The notes: generated by a model not told the origin, from the sequence alone. Shown: positions 18,760 to 28,640, numbered from the stretch's first letter. The stretch is 64,000 bases of DNA from Variovorax paradoxus NBRC 15149 (GCF_001591365.1 NZ_BCUT01000001.1:372001-436000); one strand, 5' to 3'. Numbers and translations: made by a program.

Positions 18760-19737
18760 ATGGACAAGAAGACCTTCCTCCACTGCCTTGCCGCAACCGC
18801 GCTGGCACTCACGCTGCCCGCGGTGCAGGCCCAGCCCGGCAGCTACCCCGACAAGCCGATCCGGATCATCGTGCCGTACACCCCGGGTGGCTTCAACGAC
18901 ACGATGGCGCGCGTGTTCGCGCGCAAGCTGCAGGACGCCTGGGGCCAACCCACGGTGGTCGACAACCGGCCCGGCGCCGGCACCGTGCTTGGCACCGATG
19001 CCGGCGCCAAGGCGGCACCCGACGGCTACACCCTGGTGGTGGCCGGCTTCCCGCTTGTGGTGAACCAGTACATCTATCCCAAGCTGCCCTACGACACGAA
19101 GAAGGACTTCGCGCCGGTCATCCTCGGTGGACAGACACCCAACCTGCTGTTGGTGCGCGCCGAATCGCCCATCAAGTCGATGGCCGACTTGATTGCCAAT
19201 GCGAAGGCGAATCCCGGCAAGCTCAACTACGCCTCGGCCGGCAACGGAACTTCGCTGCACCTTGCGATGGAGTACTTCAAGAGCGTGACCGGCACGGACA
19301 TGAACCAGATTCCGTACAAGGGCAGTGCGCCGATGGTGACCGACCTGCTGGGCGGACAGGTCGACGTGATGTTCGACAACCTGCCCAACGCCCTGCCCCA
19401 CGTGAAGGCCGGCAAGATGCGCGCGCTGGCCGTGACCACGCCGAAGCGCCTGGCGGCCATACCCGACGTGCCCACCGTCGCGGAGCAGGGCTACCCGGGC
19501 TTCGAGGTCGCCGTGTGGTATGGCCTGGCCGCGCCCAAGGGCACGCCCAAGCCGATCCTCGACAAGCTCAACGCAGAACTGCAAAAGGCCCTCAAGTCCG
19601 ACGACGTGAAAGCCATCTTCGCGGCGCAGGGCGTCGAGGTGCTGGGCGGCTCGGTGGCGGACTTCGAGAAGTTCTTCGCCGCGCAGGATGCCAAGTGGGC
19701 GCCCGTGATCCGGAAGGCCGGCATCAAGGCCGAGTGA
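18760..19737 (+). CDS. Bug-family solute-binding protein (operon copy 2)
   Basis: 325 residues with a signal peptide ending ALTLPAVQAQ (about residue 24) and the mature Bug start GSYPDKPIRIIVPYTPGGFN. It also carries TVVDNRPGAGTVLGTDAGAKA, KLPYDTKKDFAPVILGGQTP and PTVAEQGYPGFEVAVWYGLA. It is related to the receptor at 16243, with which it shares the GGFNDT binding loop. Preceded by a good GGAGA ribosome-binding site at 18751. No TctA/TctB transporter genes are in the window, so transport must use partners elsewhere, or the protein serves in sensing. Confidence 0.9.
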   Translation: MDKKTFLHCLAATALALTLPAVQAQPGSYPDKPIRIIVPYTPGGFNDTMARVFARKLQDAWGQPTVVDNRPGAGTVLGTDAGAKAAPDGYTLVVAGFPLVVNQYIYPKLPYDTKKDFAPVILGGQTPNLLLVRAESPIKSMADLIANAKANPGKLNYASAGNGTSLHLAMEYFKSVTGTDMNQIPYKGSAPMVTDLLGGQVDVMFDNLPNALPHVKAGKMRALAVTTPKRLAAIPDVPTVAEQGYPGFEVAVWYGLAAPKGTPKPILDKLNAELQKALKSDDVKAIFAAQGVEVLGGSVADFEKFFAAQDAKWAPVIRKAGIKAE

Positions 19738-19742
19738 ACTTG

Positions 19743-22700
19743 ATGCTGATGAGCGCTCCTCCCTTCGTCGACGCACCCGCGCGGCCCCATGTCGGCCGGC
19801 CGGCCCAGCGCGTCGAAGACCGCGCGCTGCTCACCGGGCGCGGCCGCTATGGCGACGATGCCCCCGTGCGCAGCGACACCTTGCATGCCGCAGTGCTGCG
19901 CTCGCCGCATGCGCACGCCCGGGTGCTGGCGGTGCGCACCGCGCGGGCCGAAGCTATGTCCGGCGTGCGCGCAGTGCTCACGGGCGCCGACGTCCAGCGC
20001 TGGTCCAAGCCTTTCATCGTCGGCGTCAAGCAGCCGATGGAGCTGTGGGCCCTGGCGGTGGACAAGGTGCGCTATGCCGGCGAGCCGATCGCAGTGGTGG
20101 TGGCCGAGAGCCGCTACCTCGCCGAGGACGCGCTTGAGTTGCTGGAGGCCGACTACGAACAGCTGCCCGCCGTCGTCGACATCGAGTCGGCCGCCGCCGA
20201 AGGCGCACCCGTGCTGCACGAGCGCGTAGGCAGCAACGTGGTGAGCGACCGTTCCTTCTGCTACGGCGACCCGGACGCGGCCTTTGCCGCCGCGCCGCAC
20301 CGCGTGGCGCTCAGCGTGCATTACCCGCGCAACTCCTGCACGCCGATCGAAACGGCGGTGGTCATCGCCGAGTTCCTCTCGGAGCAGGACGGCTACGACA
20401 TCCAGTCCAACTTCATGGGCCCGTTCTCGCTGCACACGGTGATGGCGATGGCCCTCAAGGTGCCCGGCAACCGGCTGCGGCATCGCACCTTCGCCGACTC
20501 CGGCGGCAGCTTCGGCGTCAAGCAGGCGGTGATGGCGCCGGCCGTGCTGATGTGCCTGGCTGCGCGCAAGGCCGGCTCGCCGGTGAAATGGGTCGAGGAC
20601 CGGCTCGAGCACCTGACCGCCGCCACCTCGGCCACCGGCCGGCTGTGCCATGCCGAGGCCGCGGTCGAAGCCGACGGCCGCATCACCGCACTGTCGCTCG
20701 ACCAATTCGACGATTGCGGCGGCTACCTGCGCGCGCCCGAGCCGGCCACCTTCTACCGCATGCACGGCTGCCTCACCGGCGCCTACGCCATCGAGCACCT
20801 GCGCGTGCGCAACCGCGTGGTGCTGACCAACAAGACGCCGAGCGGCCTGGTGCGCGGCTTCGGCGGGCCGCAGGTGTACTTCGCGCTCGAACGACTGGTG
20901 CAGCGCATCGCGGTCGAGCTGAGCCTCGATCCGCTCGACGTGTACCGCCGCAACTTCATCGCGAGCGATGCCTTCCCGTACCGCGCAGCAGCCGGCGCGC
21001 TGATCGACTCCGGCGACTACCAGGCGGCACTGGCCATGGCAGTGCGCGACGGCGGCCTGGCCGAACTGCGCCAGCGGCAGGAAACGGCCCGCGCCGAGGG
21101 CCGTCTCTACGGCATCGGCTTCGCGGCCATCGTCGAGCCTTCGGTGTCGAACATGGGCTACATCACGACCGTGATGCCGCGCGAGCAGCGCACCAAGGCC
21201 GGGCCGAAGAACGGCGCCATCGCTGCCGCGACCGTGGGCATCGATCCGCTGGGCGGACTCAGCGTGGTGATCGCCTCGTCGCCGGCCGGCCAGGGCCATC
21301 GCACGGTATGCGCGCAGATCGTGGCCGACGTGTTCGGCGTCGAGCCGTCCGAGGTATCGGTGAACGTCGAGTTCGACACGCAGAAGGATGCCTGGTCGGT
21401 CGCAGCGGGCAATTACTCGAGCCGGTTCGCCGGCGCCGTGGCCGGCACCTTGCACCTCGCGTGCACGCGGCTGCGCGACAAGCTGGCCGGCATTGCCGCG
21501 GCCTCTCTCGATTGCGCGGCAGCGGACGTCGTGTTCGCCTATGGCAAGGTGTACGCCAGGCACGCACCCGAGCGCAGCCTGCCCTTCGCCCGGTTCGCCG
21601 CCAGCCCGCATTGGGCGCCGGGCCTGCTGCCAGCGGGCACCGATCCCGGCCTGCGCGAGACCGCGTTCTGGACGCCGCCGCAACTCACGGCGCCCGACGA
21701 CCAGGACCGCGTCAACACCTCGGCCGCCTATGGCTTCGCCTTCGACATCTGCGCAGTGGAAGTCGACCGCGACACCGGCCGCGTGCGCATCGACCGCTAC
21801 GTCACCACCCACGACGCCGGCACCCTGCTCAATCCGGCGCTGGCCGATGGCCAGATCCGCGGCGCCTTCGCGCAGGGGCTGGGCGCGGCGCTGATGGAGG
21901 AGTTCCGCTACGGCGCCGACGGCAGCTTCCAGTCGGGCACCTTCGCCGACTACCTGGTGCCGACCACCTGCGAGGTGCCCGACCCCGTGATCCTGCACCT
22001 GGAAACGCCCAGCCCCTTCACGCCGCTGGGCGCCAAGGGCCTCGGCGAAGGCAACAACATGAGCACGCCGCCGTGCATCGCCAACGCGGTGGCCGACGCG
22101 CTGGGGCGCGCCGATATCGTGCTACCGCTCACGCCCTCGCGCGTGATGCACCTGCTGGGCATGGATGACCCGCCGCCCTCCGCAGGCAGCGCCGCCGCAG
22201 CCATGCCGGCCTCGGAACCCCCTGCGAACCCGAAAGGAGGCAAGGGCAAGGCCCTGTCGGCGCGGGGCGAGATCCTGCTGCCCGCCACACCCGAGGCGGT
22301 GTTCGCAGTGCTGCTCGACCCGGTCGCGCTGGCCCGCGTCATCCCCGGCTGCAATGCGCTGGAGTCGGTCGGGCCCAACCGCCATCGCGCCGACGTGACG
22401 GTCGGTGTCGGCATGATCAAGGCACGCTACGCGGCAGAGATCGCGCTCAGCGAAATCGAGGCGCCTCGGCGCCTGCGGCTCGCCGGCTCGGGCCTGTCGA
22501 GTGTGGGCGCGGCCAAGGGCAGCGGCCTGGTAACGCTGGAACCGAAAGACGGCGGCACCCTGCTGCGCTACGACTACGAGGCCGAGGTCTCGGGCAAGGT
22601 CGCGGCGGTCGGCGGGCGCATGCTCGAAGGCGCGGCCAAGATCGTGCTCAAGCAGCTGTTCGAGCAGCTCGGCCGGCAGGCCGGCGGCCAGGGGGCAGCG

Positions 22701-22757
22701 CCGGTGGCCGATCCCTGGTGGCGTCGCCTGCTGCGCATGCTCGGAGGCGCAAAGTGA
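19743..22757 (+). CDS. Molybdenum hydroxylase large subunit fused to a CoxG-like domain
   Basis: A 1,004-residue fusion. Residues 1 to about 800 are a xanthine dehydrogenase/CoxL-type molybdopterin subunit: RVEDRALLTGRGRYGDD and RSPHAHARVL at the N-terminus, the Moco-binding segment PSGLVRGFGGPQVYFALE, the loop SSPAGQGHRTV, and the catalytic-Glu region GAKGLGEGNNMSTPP. Residues from about 836 on are a CoxG/SRPBCC domain (ILLPATPEAVFAVLLDPVAL, then IPGCNALESVG), ending in a basic tail. CoxG normally is a separate membrane-tethering or maturation protein. ATG 19743 is preferred; ATG 19749 or GTG 19734 are alternatives. With the two downstream subunits it forms a three-chain hydroxylase that inserts water oxygen into an aromatic CoA thioester, by analogy with 2-furoyl-CoA dehydrogenase. 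Confidence 0.9.
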   Translation: MLMSAPPFVDAPARPHVGRPAQRVEDRALLTGRGRYGDDAPVRSDTLHAAVLRSPHAHARVLAVRTARAEAMSGVRAVLTGADVQRWSKPFIVGVKQPMELWALAVDKVRYAGEPIAVVVAESRYLAEDALELLEADYEQLPAVVDIESAAAEGAPVLHERVGSNVVSDRSFCYGDPDAAFAAAPHRVALSVHYPRNSCTPIETAVVIAEFLSEQDGYDIQSNFMGPFSLHTVMAMALKVPGNRLRHRTFADSGGSFGVKQAVMAPAVLMCLAARKAGSPVKWVEDRLEHLTAATSATGRLCHAEAAVEADGRITALSLDQFDDCGGYLRAPEPATFYRMHGCLTGAYAIEHLRVRNRVVLTNKTPSGLVRGFGGPQVYFALERLVQRIAVELSLDPLDVYRRNFIASDAFPYRAAAGALIDSGDYQAALAMAVRDGGLAELRQRQETARAEGRLYGIGFAAIVEPSVSNMGYITTVMPREQRTKAGPKNGAIAAATVGIDPLGGLSVVIASSPAGQGHRTVCAQIVADVFGVEPSEVSVNVEFDTQKDAWSVAAGNYSSRFAGAVAGTLHLACTRLRDKLAGIAAASLDCAAADVVFAYGKVYARHAPERSLPFARFAASPHWAPGLLPAGTDPGLRETAFWTPPQLTAPDDQDRVNTSAAYGFAFDICAVEVDRDTGRVRIDRYVTTHDAGTLLNPALADGQIRGAFAQGLGAALMEEFRYGADGSFQSGTFADYLVPTTCEVPDPVILHLETPSPFTPLGAKGLGEGNNMSTPPCIANAVADALGRADIVLPLTPSRVMHLLGMDDPPPSAGSAAAAMPASEPPANPKGGKGKALSARGEILLPATPEAVFAVLLDPVALARVIPGCNALESVGPNRHRADVTVGVGMIKARYAAEIALSEIEAPRRLRLAGSGLSSVGAAKGSGLVTLEPKDGGTLLRYDYEAEVSGKVAAVGGRMLEGAAKIVLKQLFEQLGRQAGGQGAAPVADPWWRRLLRMLGGAK

Positions 22758-23584
22758 AGCCCGCGGCCTTCGACTACGTGCGCGCCGAATCGGCCGACGA
22801 GGCCGTGCAGCAGTTGCGTGCGCTGGGTGCCGATGCGCGCATCCTCGCCGGCGGCCAGTCGCTGATGGCCGTGCTCAACATGCGCCTGGCTCAGCCCAGC
22901 GCGCTGATCGACATCTCGCGCACCGCCGACCTCGACTACGTGCGAGCGGACGGCGGCATGCTCGCCATCGGCGCGGCGGCCACGCAGGGCAGCGTCGAGT
23001 GGCGCAAGTCGCTCGTGCACGAAGTCCCGCTGCTGGCGCAGGCCTTCCCCTTCATCTCGCACTTCCAGATCCGCAACCGCGGCACGGTCTGCGGCTCGGT
23101 CGCGCATGCCGACCCGAGCGCGGAGATTCCGCTGGTGCTGCTGGCGCTCGGCGGTGAAGTCGTGCTGCGCAGCGCCTCGAAGCGCCGCACGTTGCCGGCC
23201 GCGGATTTCTTCCAGGGCATGCTGATGACGGCGCGCGCACCGGACGAGCTGCTGGCCGAGGTGCGCTTTCCGCTGGCCGCTGCCGGCCAGCGCAGCGCGT
23301 TCACCGAGTTCTCGGCGCGGCACGGTGATTTCGCCATCGTGTCGGCCGCGGCCACGGCCGATGCGCGCGGGCTGCGCCTGGCCGTGGGCGGCGTGGCCGA
23401 CCGGCCGCGCCTCGCGCAGTGGCCCGCCGGCCTGCGCGGCGCCGACCTCGACAGCGCCCTCAACGACTTCGCCTGGGAACTGGAGGCGCAGGACGACGCG
23501 CATGCCAGCGCCACCTTCCGGCGTCACCTGGTGCGCCGGCTCGGCGCGCAGGTGCTCGCCCGTGTCATGGAGAACCACTCGTGA
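22754..23584 (+). CDS. Molybdenum hydroxylase FAD-binding (medium) subunit
   Basis: A 276-residue CoxM-type flavoprotein that passes electrons from the iron-sulfur subunit to an acceptor. The FAD-binding motifs are [19 protein letters not shown] (about 27-45) and [20 protein letters not shown]-like sequence (here [20 protein letters not shown], about 99-118), with [16 protein letters not shown] in the C-terminal domain. GTG 22754 overlaps the TGA of the large-subunit gene by the GTGA arrangement, so the subunits are translationally coupled. Confidence 0.93.
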   Translation: MKPAAFDYVRAESADEAVQQLRALGADARILAGGQSLMAVLNMRLAQPSALIDISRTADLDYVRADGGMLAIGAAATQGSVEWRKSLVHEVPLLAQAFPFISHFQIRNRGTVCGSVAHADPSAEIPLVLLALGGEVVLRSASKRRTLPAADFFQGMLMTARAPDELLAEVRFPLAAAGQRSAFTEFSARHGDFAIVSAAATADARGLRLAVGGVADRPRLAQWPAGLRGADLDSALNDFAWELEAQDDAHASATFRRHLVRRLGAQVLARVMENHS

Positions 23585-24108
23585 AACAGATCGGCCGCGA
23601 CAGCCTGCACACGGTGCGGCTGCAACTCAACGGCACCGCGCGCAGCGCGCCCTGCACGCCGCGCATGCTGCTGTCGGACTTCCTGCGCGAGGGCCTGGGC
23701 GCCACCGGGACGCATGTGGGCTGCGAGCACGGCGTGTGCGGCGCCTGCACGGTTCAGATCGATGGCGTCGCCAGCCGCGCGTGCATGACGCTCGCGGTGC
23801 AGGCCGAAGGCCGCCACATTGCCACCGTCGAAGGCTTGTGCGATGCCGACGGTCCGCTGTCGGACCTGCAGGAGGCCTTCAAGCGCCACCACGCGCTGCA
23901 GTGCGGCTTCTGCACCGCCGGCATCCTGATGTCCTGCGACGACTACCTGCGCCGCCGCCCCGACCCCAGTGAGGCCGAGGTGCGCGACATGCTCTCCGGC
24001 CACCTCTGCCGCTGCACCGGCTACACGCCCATCGTCCAGGCGGTGCTCGATACCGCCGCCCTGCGCCGCATCGCCGTCGCCTCCCAACCCCTCCCAATGG
24101 ACAACTGA
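23581..24108 (+). CDS. Molybdenum hydroxylase [2Fe-2S] small subunit
   Basis: A 175-residue CoxS-type protein with two iron-sulfur clusters. The plant-ferredoxin-type cluster ligands are in [16 protein letters not shown] and RACMTL; the alpha-helical domain cluster is bound by [11 protein letters not shown] and CRCTGY. GTG 23581 overlaps the preceding TGA in a GTGA junction. It relays electrons between the molybdenum centre and FAD. The gene order large-medium-small and the next gene (CoA ligase) match the furoyl-CoA dehydrogenase arrangement. Confidence 0.95.
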   Translation: MKQIGRDSLHTVRLQLNGTARSAPCTPRMLLSDFLREGLGATGTHVGCEHGVCGACTVQIDGVASRACMTLAVQAEGRHIATVEGLCDADGPLSDLQEAFKRHHALQCGFCTAGILMSCDDYLRRRPDPSEAEVRDMLSGHLCRCTGYTPIVQAVLDTAALRRIAVASQPLPMDN

Positions 24109-24109
24109 C

Positions 24110-25690
24110 ATGCTCGACCTCGCAACCACATTCCTTCAAAGCGTCGAGCGCAGTCCCCACGCGCTCGCGCTGGTGGACGACGGCGTGCGCTTGACCTATG
24201 CGCAATGGCAAGACCAGGTGGCGCGCGCCGCCGCCGGCCTGCGCAGGCTCGGCCTGGCGCGCGGCGACCGGCTGCTCTCGGTGCTGCAGAACCGGCACGA
24301 GGCGGCCACGCTGCATTGGGCCTGCCAGTTCGCCGGCGTGGTGATCGTGCCGCTCAACTGGCGCGCCAAGCCGGAGGAGATCGACTACTGCCTGTCCGAC
24401 GCAGGCGCCAAGGCCCTCGTCTTCGAGGCCGCGAGCGAAGCGGCCACGCAGTACAGCACCGGCGCGCGCGCCGTGCCGCGCATCGGCGTGGGCGCGCTGG
24501 AAGGCGGCGACGCGACGCTCAGCTGGGCCGAACTGCTCCAAGGCGAGGCCGCCATGCTGGAATTCGCCGCCGAGGCCGACGACGTCTCGCTGATGCTCTA
24601 CACCTCCGGCACCACCGGCAAGCCCAAGGGCGTGCCGAGGCGCCATCGCCAGGAGCGCGCCGCCGCGCTGGCGCACGTGGCACAGAACCTCTACCGCCGC
24701 GGCGAACGCACGCTCGGCGTGATGCCGCTCTACCACACGATGGGCGTGCGCTCCCTGCTGGCGATGGCGCTGGTCGATGGCACCTTCGTCTGCCTGCCGC
24801 GCTTCGACACGCATGCCGCGCTGGCGCTGATCGCGCGCGAGCGCATCACCTGCCTGTACCTCGTGCCAACGCTTTACCACGACATGCTGACGCAACGCCA
24901 GCGCGCCGGCGCCGGCGACGGACCGGGTGAGGACATCGCGTCGGTCACCAAGCTGGGCTTCGCCGGTGCGCCCATGCATGACGCGCTGCTGCAGCGCCTG
25001 ACGCGTGCCTTCCGGCCCGAGCTCTTCGTCAACCACTACGGCTCGTCGGAGATCTACACCGTCTCGATCGACCAGGACGCGGTGAAAAAGCCCGGCAGCG
25101 CCGGCCGCGCCGGGCTCAATACGCGGCTGCGTATCGTGCGGCTCGACGCGACCGGCGCGGACGACCGCGTCGGCCCCAACCAGGAAGGCGAGATCATCGC
25201 GGACCTGCGCGGCGACGAGGCCTTCGAAGGCTACTGGAACCGGCCCGATGCCAACGCCCGCGCGCTGCGCAACGGCTGGTATCACACCGGAGACATCGGC
25301 TACTTCGACGACGACGGCGACCTCTACGTCACCGGCCGCGTCGACGACATGATCATCAGCGGCGGCGAGAACATCTCGCCGGTCGACATCGAATCGGTCA
25401 TCTCGCTGTGCCCCGGCGTCGGCGAAGTCGCGGTGGCCGGCCTCTCGGACGAGCGCTGGGGCCAACGCGTGGTGGCCTTCGTGACCCGCAGCGGCGAAGA
25501 GCCCGGGCTCGATGCGCAGACGCTCGACGCCCACTGCCGCAACTCCGACCTGCCCAACTTCAAGCGGCCGCGCGAATACGTCTTCGTTGCGGAGATCCCG
25601 AAGTCGCCGGTCGGAAAGATCCTGCGGCGCAAGCTCGTCGCCGGCGAATACGAAGCGCTCGGCAGCCATCCCGATACCCCGGCGGCCTGA
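24110..25690 (+). CDS. AMP-forming acyl-CoA ligase (2-furoyl-CoA-synthetase-like role)
   Basis: A 526-residue ANL-superfamily enzyme activating a carboxylic acid to its CoA thioester in two steps via an acyl-AMP. The P-loop is LMLYTSGTTGKPKGVPR (about 162-178); NHYGSSEIYTV is the A5 motif, GWYHTGDIGYFDDDGDLYV and GRVDDMIISGGENI are the hinge region, and the C-terminal catalytic Lys is in KSPVGKILRRKL. It starts one base after the small-subunit stop. It probably makes the CoA ester that the molybdenum hydroxylase acts on. Confidence 0.93.
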   Translation: MLDLATTFLQSVERSPHALALVDDGVRLTYAQWQDQVARAAAGLRRLGLARGDRLLSVLQNRHEAATLHWACQFAGVVIVPLNWRAKPEEIDYCLSDAGAKALVFEAASEAATQYSTGARAVPRIGVGALEGGDATLSWAELLQGEAAMLEFAAEADDVSLMLYTSGTTGKPKGVPRRHRQERAAALAHVAQNLYRRGERTLGVMPLYHTMGVRSLLAMALVDGTFVCLPRFDTHAALALIARERITCLYLVPTLYHDMLTQRQRAGAGDGPGEDIASVTKLGFAGAPMHDALLQRLTRAFRPELFVNHYGSSEIYTVSIDQDAVKKPGSAGRAGLNTRLRIVRLDATGADDRVGPNQEGEIIADLRGDEAFEGYWNRPDANARALRNGWYHTGDIGYFDDDGDLYVTGRVDDMIISGGENISPVDIESVISLCPGVGEVAVAGLSDERWGQRVVAFVTRSGEEPGLDAQTLDAHCRNSDLPNFKRPREYVFVAEIPKSPVGKILRRKLVAGEYEALGSHPDTPAA

Positions 25691-25734
25691 GAGCCGCCGC
25701 CTCGCCACACCTTTCCCCAGGCCGGAGAATATCC

Positions 25735-27198
25735 ATGACCACCTCCACGACGTCGACCTCCCCGGGCGCGCCCTTCACCGATCTGCGCCGCTGGCTCGCC
25801 CACCTGAGCAACAGCGGCCGCGTCGCGGTCATGCGCGAGGACACGCCGCTGCAGCACACGCTGGCCGCGATCGCCAAGCGCCTCGACGGCCGGCAGGCCG
25901 CCTACTTCCCCAAGCCGGGCGGACACGCGGTGCCGGTGGTGTCCGGCTTCATGTCGCGCCGCGCCTGGATCGCCGAGGCCATGGGCGTGCCGGAGTCGGA
26001 GCTGCTGCAGCGCTTCCGCGATGCGGCAGAGCGTCCGCTGCGCTGGCAGGAAGTGGCCAAGGGCGAGGCCGCCTGCCAGCAGGTGGTGCACCGCGACCGC
26101 GACGTGCGCGAGGTGCTGCCGGTGCCCACGCACAGCGAGCACGACAATGGCCCCTACATCACGGCCGGCCTCGTGATCGCCCGCAACCCAGCGACTGGCG
26201 TGCAGAACGTTTCGATCAACCGCATCCAGGTGCACGCCCCGGATCGCATGGCCATCCTGATGCTGCCGCGCCACCTGTGGGCCTTCTACAAGACGGCCGA
26301 AGCGCGCAACGAGGCGTTGGAAGTCGCGGTCGTGATCGGCATCGACCCGCTCACGTTGCTGGCCTCGCAAGCCATTGCGCCGATCGACTGCGACGAACTG
26401 GAGATTGCGGGCGCACTGCACGGCGCGCCGCTGCGCGTGACGAAGTGCCTGACGAACGAGGTGCGGATGCCGGCCGACAGCGAGATCGTGATCGAGGGCC
26501 GCATCCTGCCGGGCGTGAAGGAGCCCGAAGGCCCGTTCGGCGAATTCCCCAAGTACTACAGCGCGCGCGAGCACCGCGAGGTGATCCAGGTCGATGCCAT
26601 CACGCACCGGCGCGAGCCGATCTACCACACCATCGTGCCGGCCGAGATGGAGCACCTGCTGCTCGGATCGATCCCGCGCGAGGCCACGCTGCTGGCGCAC
26701 CTGCAGCGCAGCTTTCCGAACGTGCTGGACGTGCACCTGGCCATCGGCGGCGTCGGCCGCTACCACCTCTACGTCAAGATCAAGAAGACGCACGAAGGCC
26801 AGCCGAAGAACGTGATCTGCGCCGCCTTCGGCGCCCACTACGACATCAAGCAGGTGATCGTGGTCGACGACGACGTGCAGGTGCACGAGCCGCAGCAGGT
26901 CGAGTGGGCGGTGGCCACGCGCTTCCAGGCCGACCGCGATCTGGTCGTGATCCAGGGCGCGCAGGGCTCGGTGCTCGACCCCTCGACCACCATCGGCCAG
27001 GAATTCGGCGACGGCGTCGCACCGCCGCCGCACCTGCAGGGCCTGAGCGCCAAGATGGGCCTGGACGCCACCAGGCCGGTGGCTTACCACGAGCATGTCT
27101 TCACCAAGGTGCGCGTGCCGGGCGAGGACGAGATCGACCTCGCGGCGGTGATCGACACGGCCGCGCGCGTGGACTTCGCCGTCGGAGCCATGCGATGA
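25735..27198 (+). CDS. UbiD-family prenylated-FMN decarboxylase
   Basis: A 487-residue reversible (de)carboxylase of unsaturated or aromatic acids that needs prenylated FMN. The metal/cofactor motif NVSINRIQV includes N162 and R163. The catalytic Arg-Glu-Glu set can be read as R163, E265 and E270 (KEPEGPFGEFPKYY), the spacing known from fungal Fdc1. The length matches AroY- and HmfF-type enzymes. The flavin prenyltransferase follows with a 4-bp ATGA overlap. In furan degraders HmfF removes CO2 from 2,5-furandicarboxylate; a comparable role on a heteroaromatic or phenolic diacid is inferred here. Confidence 0.93.
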   Translation: MTTSTTSTSPGAPFTDLRRWLAHLSNSGRVAVMREDTPLQHTLAAIAKRLDGRQAAYFPKPGGHAVPVVSGFMSRRAWIAEAMGVPESELLQRFRDAAERPLRWQEVAKGEAACQQVVHRDRDVREVLPVPTHSEHDNGPYITAGLVIARNPATGVQNVSINRIQVHAPDRMAILMLPRHLWAFYKTAEARNEALEVAVVIGIDPLTLLASQAIAPIDCDELEIAGALHGAPLRVTKCLTNEVRMPADSEIVIEGRILPGVKEPEGPFGEFPKYYSAREHREVIQVDAITHRREPIYHTIVPAEMEHLLLGSIPREATLLAHLQRSFPNVLDVHLAIGGVGRYHLYVKIKKTHEGQPKNVICAAFGAHYDIKQVIVVDDDVQVHEPQQVEWAVATRFQADRDLVVIQGAQGSVLDPSTTIGQEFGDGVAPPPHLQGLSAKMGLDATRPVAYHEHVFTKVRVPGEDEIDLAAVIDTAARVDFAVGAMR

Positions 27199-27791
27199 GC
27201 ACGAAGAAGCGCCTCATCGTCGCCATCACCGGCGCGAGCGGCACCATCTACGGCGTGCGCCTGCTGCAGCTGCTGCGCGCCATGCCCGATTGGGAGACGC
27301 ACCTGGTGATGTCGGCCTCCGGGGCGCTCACCGCCTCGCAGGAGATCGACATGAAGCGCGCCGACATCGAGGCTCTGGCCGATGTCGTGCACAACGTCAA
27401 GGATATCGGTGCGGCCGTCTCCAGCGGTTCATTCCGCACGGCCGGCATGGTGATCGCGCCCTGTTCGATGAAGACGCTGGCCAGCGTGGCGCACGGGCTG
27501 GCCGACAACCTGATCAGCCGCGCCGCCGATGTGATCCTGAAGGAGCGTCGTCGGCTGGTTCTGATGGCGCGCGAGACGCCCTTCAACCTCGCGCACCTGC
27601 GCAACATGACGGCCGTCACCGAGATGGGCGGCATCGTGTTTCCGCCGGTGCCCGCCTTCTATGCGCGGCCGAGTTCCCTCGAAGCCATGGTCGACCACAC
27701 GGTCGGCCGCGTGCTCGACCTGTTCGACATCGAGCACCACGATCTCGTGCGCCGCTGGGAAGGGCTGCAACGCCCGAGCTTCGGCGCCTGA
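27195..27791 (+). CDS. UbiX-family flavin prenyltransferase
   Basis: A 198-residue enzyme that attaches dimethylallyl to FMN, making the cofactor of UbiD enzymes. The N-terminal phosphate-binding loop is AITGASGTIYGVRLLQLL, then MSASGALT; SSGSFRTAGMVIAPCSMKTL and the Arg-rich stretch ILKERRRLVLMARETPFNLAHLRN (about 117-140; its first part binds the prenyl phosphate) are typical. Its ATG overlaps the TGA of the UbiD gene, so it is a dedicated partner and not the housekeeping ubiquinone copy. Confidence 0.95.
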   Translation: MSTKKRLIVAITGASGTIYGVRLLQLLRAMPDWETHLVMSASGALTASQEIDMKRADIEALADVVHNVKDIGAAVSSGSFRTAGMVIAPCSMKTLASVAHGLADNLISRAADVILKERRRLVLMARETPFNLAHLRNMTAVTEMGGIVFPPVPAFYARPSSLEAMVDHTVGRVLDLFDIEHHDLVRRWEGLQRPSFGA

Positions 27792-27826
27792 ACCATCCGT
27801 TTCCATTTCTTTAACCAAGGACAACC

Positions 27827-28633
27827 ATGCCTCAACTCGCCCACTCCGCCCAGACCCTGCTCGAGAAGCTCGATGGCTTTCGCGTCGAGATCGATCCGAA
27901 CCGCGAACGCGCCGACATCGTGCTGCAGCGCCCGCCCTACAACATCATCTCGATGGCCCAGCGCGACCAGCTGCGCCTGGTGTTCGAATCGCTCGACGAG
28001 AACCCCGATGTGCGCGTGGTCGTGCTGCGCGCGGAGGGGGAGCACTTCTCCAGCGGCGGCGACATCAAGGGCTTTCTCGAAGCTTCACCCGAGCACGTGT
28101 CGAAGCTCGCCTGGAACATTGCGGCGCCGGCGCGCTGCAGCAAGCCGGTGGTCGCCGCCAACCGCGGCTATTGCTTCGGCGTGGGCTTTGAGATTTCGCT
28201 GGCGTGCGACTTCCGCATCGCCACCGAAACCAGCCTCTACGCCCTGCCCGAGCAGAAACTGGGCCAGATTCCCGGCTCGGGCGGCTCCGCCCGGCTGCAG
28301 AAGATGGTCGGCATCACCCGCACCAAGGACATCGTGATGCGCTCGCGCCGCATTCCCGGCAAGCAGGCCTGCGAATGGGGCGTGGCCACCGAGTGCGTGC
28401 CCGACGCGGAGCTCGAAGCCGCGACCGACCGCCTGGTCGACGAGCTGCGCGCCTTCTCGCCGATCGCGCAGCGCACCGCCAAGAAACTGCTCAACGACAC
28501 GGAGGATTCGACCCTTGCGGTGGCCATCGAGCTGGAGGGCCATTGCTACAGCCGCTTGCGCAGCTCCGACGATTTCCGCGAAGGCGTCGAAGCCTTCCAC
28601 GCGAAGCGCAGCCCGAGCTTCACGGGCCGCTGA
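27827..28633 (+). CDS. Crotonase-fold enzyme (possible 2-oxoglutaryl-CoA hydrolase, HmfE-like)
   Basis: A 268-residue enoyl-CoA hydratase/isomerase-family protein. The oxyanion-hole segments are EHFSSGGDIKGFLE (about 66-79) and NRGYCFGVGFEISLACDFRI (about 110-129). The usual hydratase Glu pair is replaced around LPEQKLGQIPGSGG, where E and Q residues lie. A crotonase-family hydrolase ends the furoyl-CoA pathway by releasing 2-oxoglutarate, and the position next to ligase, hydroxylase and UbiD/X genes matches that role. A plain hydratase cannot be excluded. Confidence 0.85.
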   Translation: MPQLAHSAQTLLEKLDGFRVEIDPNRERADIVLQRPPYNIISMAQRDQLRLVFESLDENPDVRVVVLRAEGEHFSSGGDIKGFLEASPEHVSKLAWNIAAPARCSKPVVAANRGYCFGVGFEISLACDFRIATETSLYALPEQKLGQIPGSGGSARLQKMVGITRTKDIVMRSRRIPGKQACEWGVATECVPDAELEAATDRLVDELRAFSPIAQRTAKKLLNDTEDSTLAVAIELEGHCYSRLRSSDDFREGVEAFHAKRSPSFTGR

Positions 28634-28640
28634 GCAGCGG

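Noticed and set aside
19491-21998. 835-codon minus-strand open frame opposite the molybdenum hydroxylase large subunit
   Set aside because: Antisense shadow typical of GC-rich coding DNA; His/Arg/Gly-rich and without any recognisable motif.
23879-27096. Two long minus-strand open frames opposite the CoA ligase and UbiD genes
   Set aside because: Antisense shadows; composition and lack of motifs contrast with clear enzymes on the plus strand.
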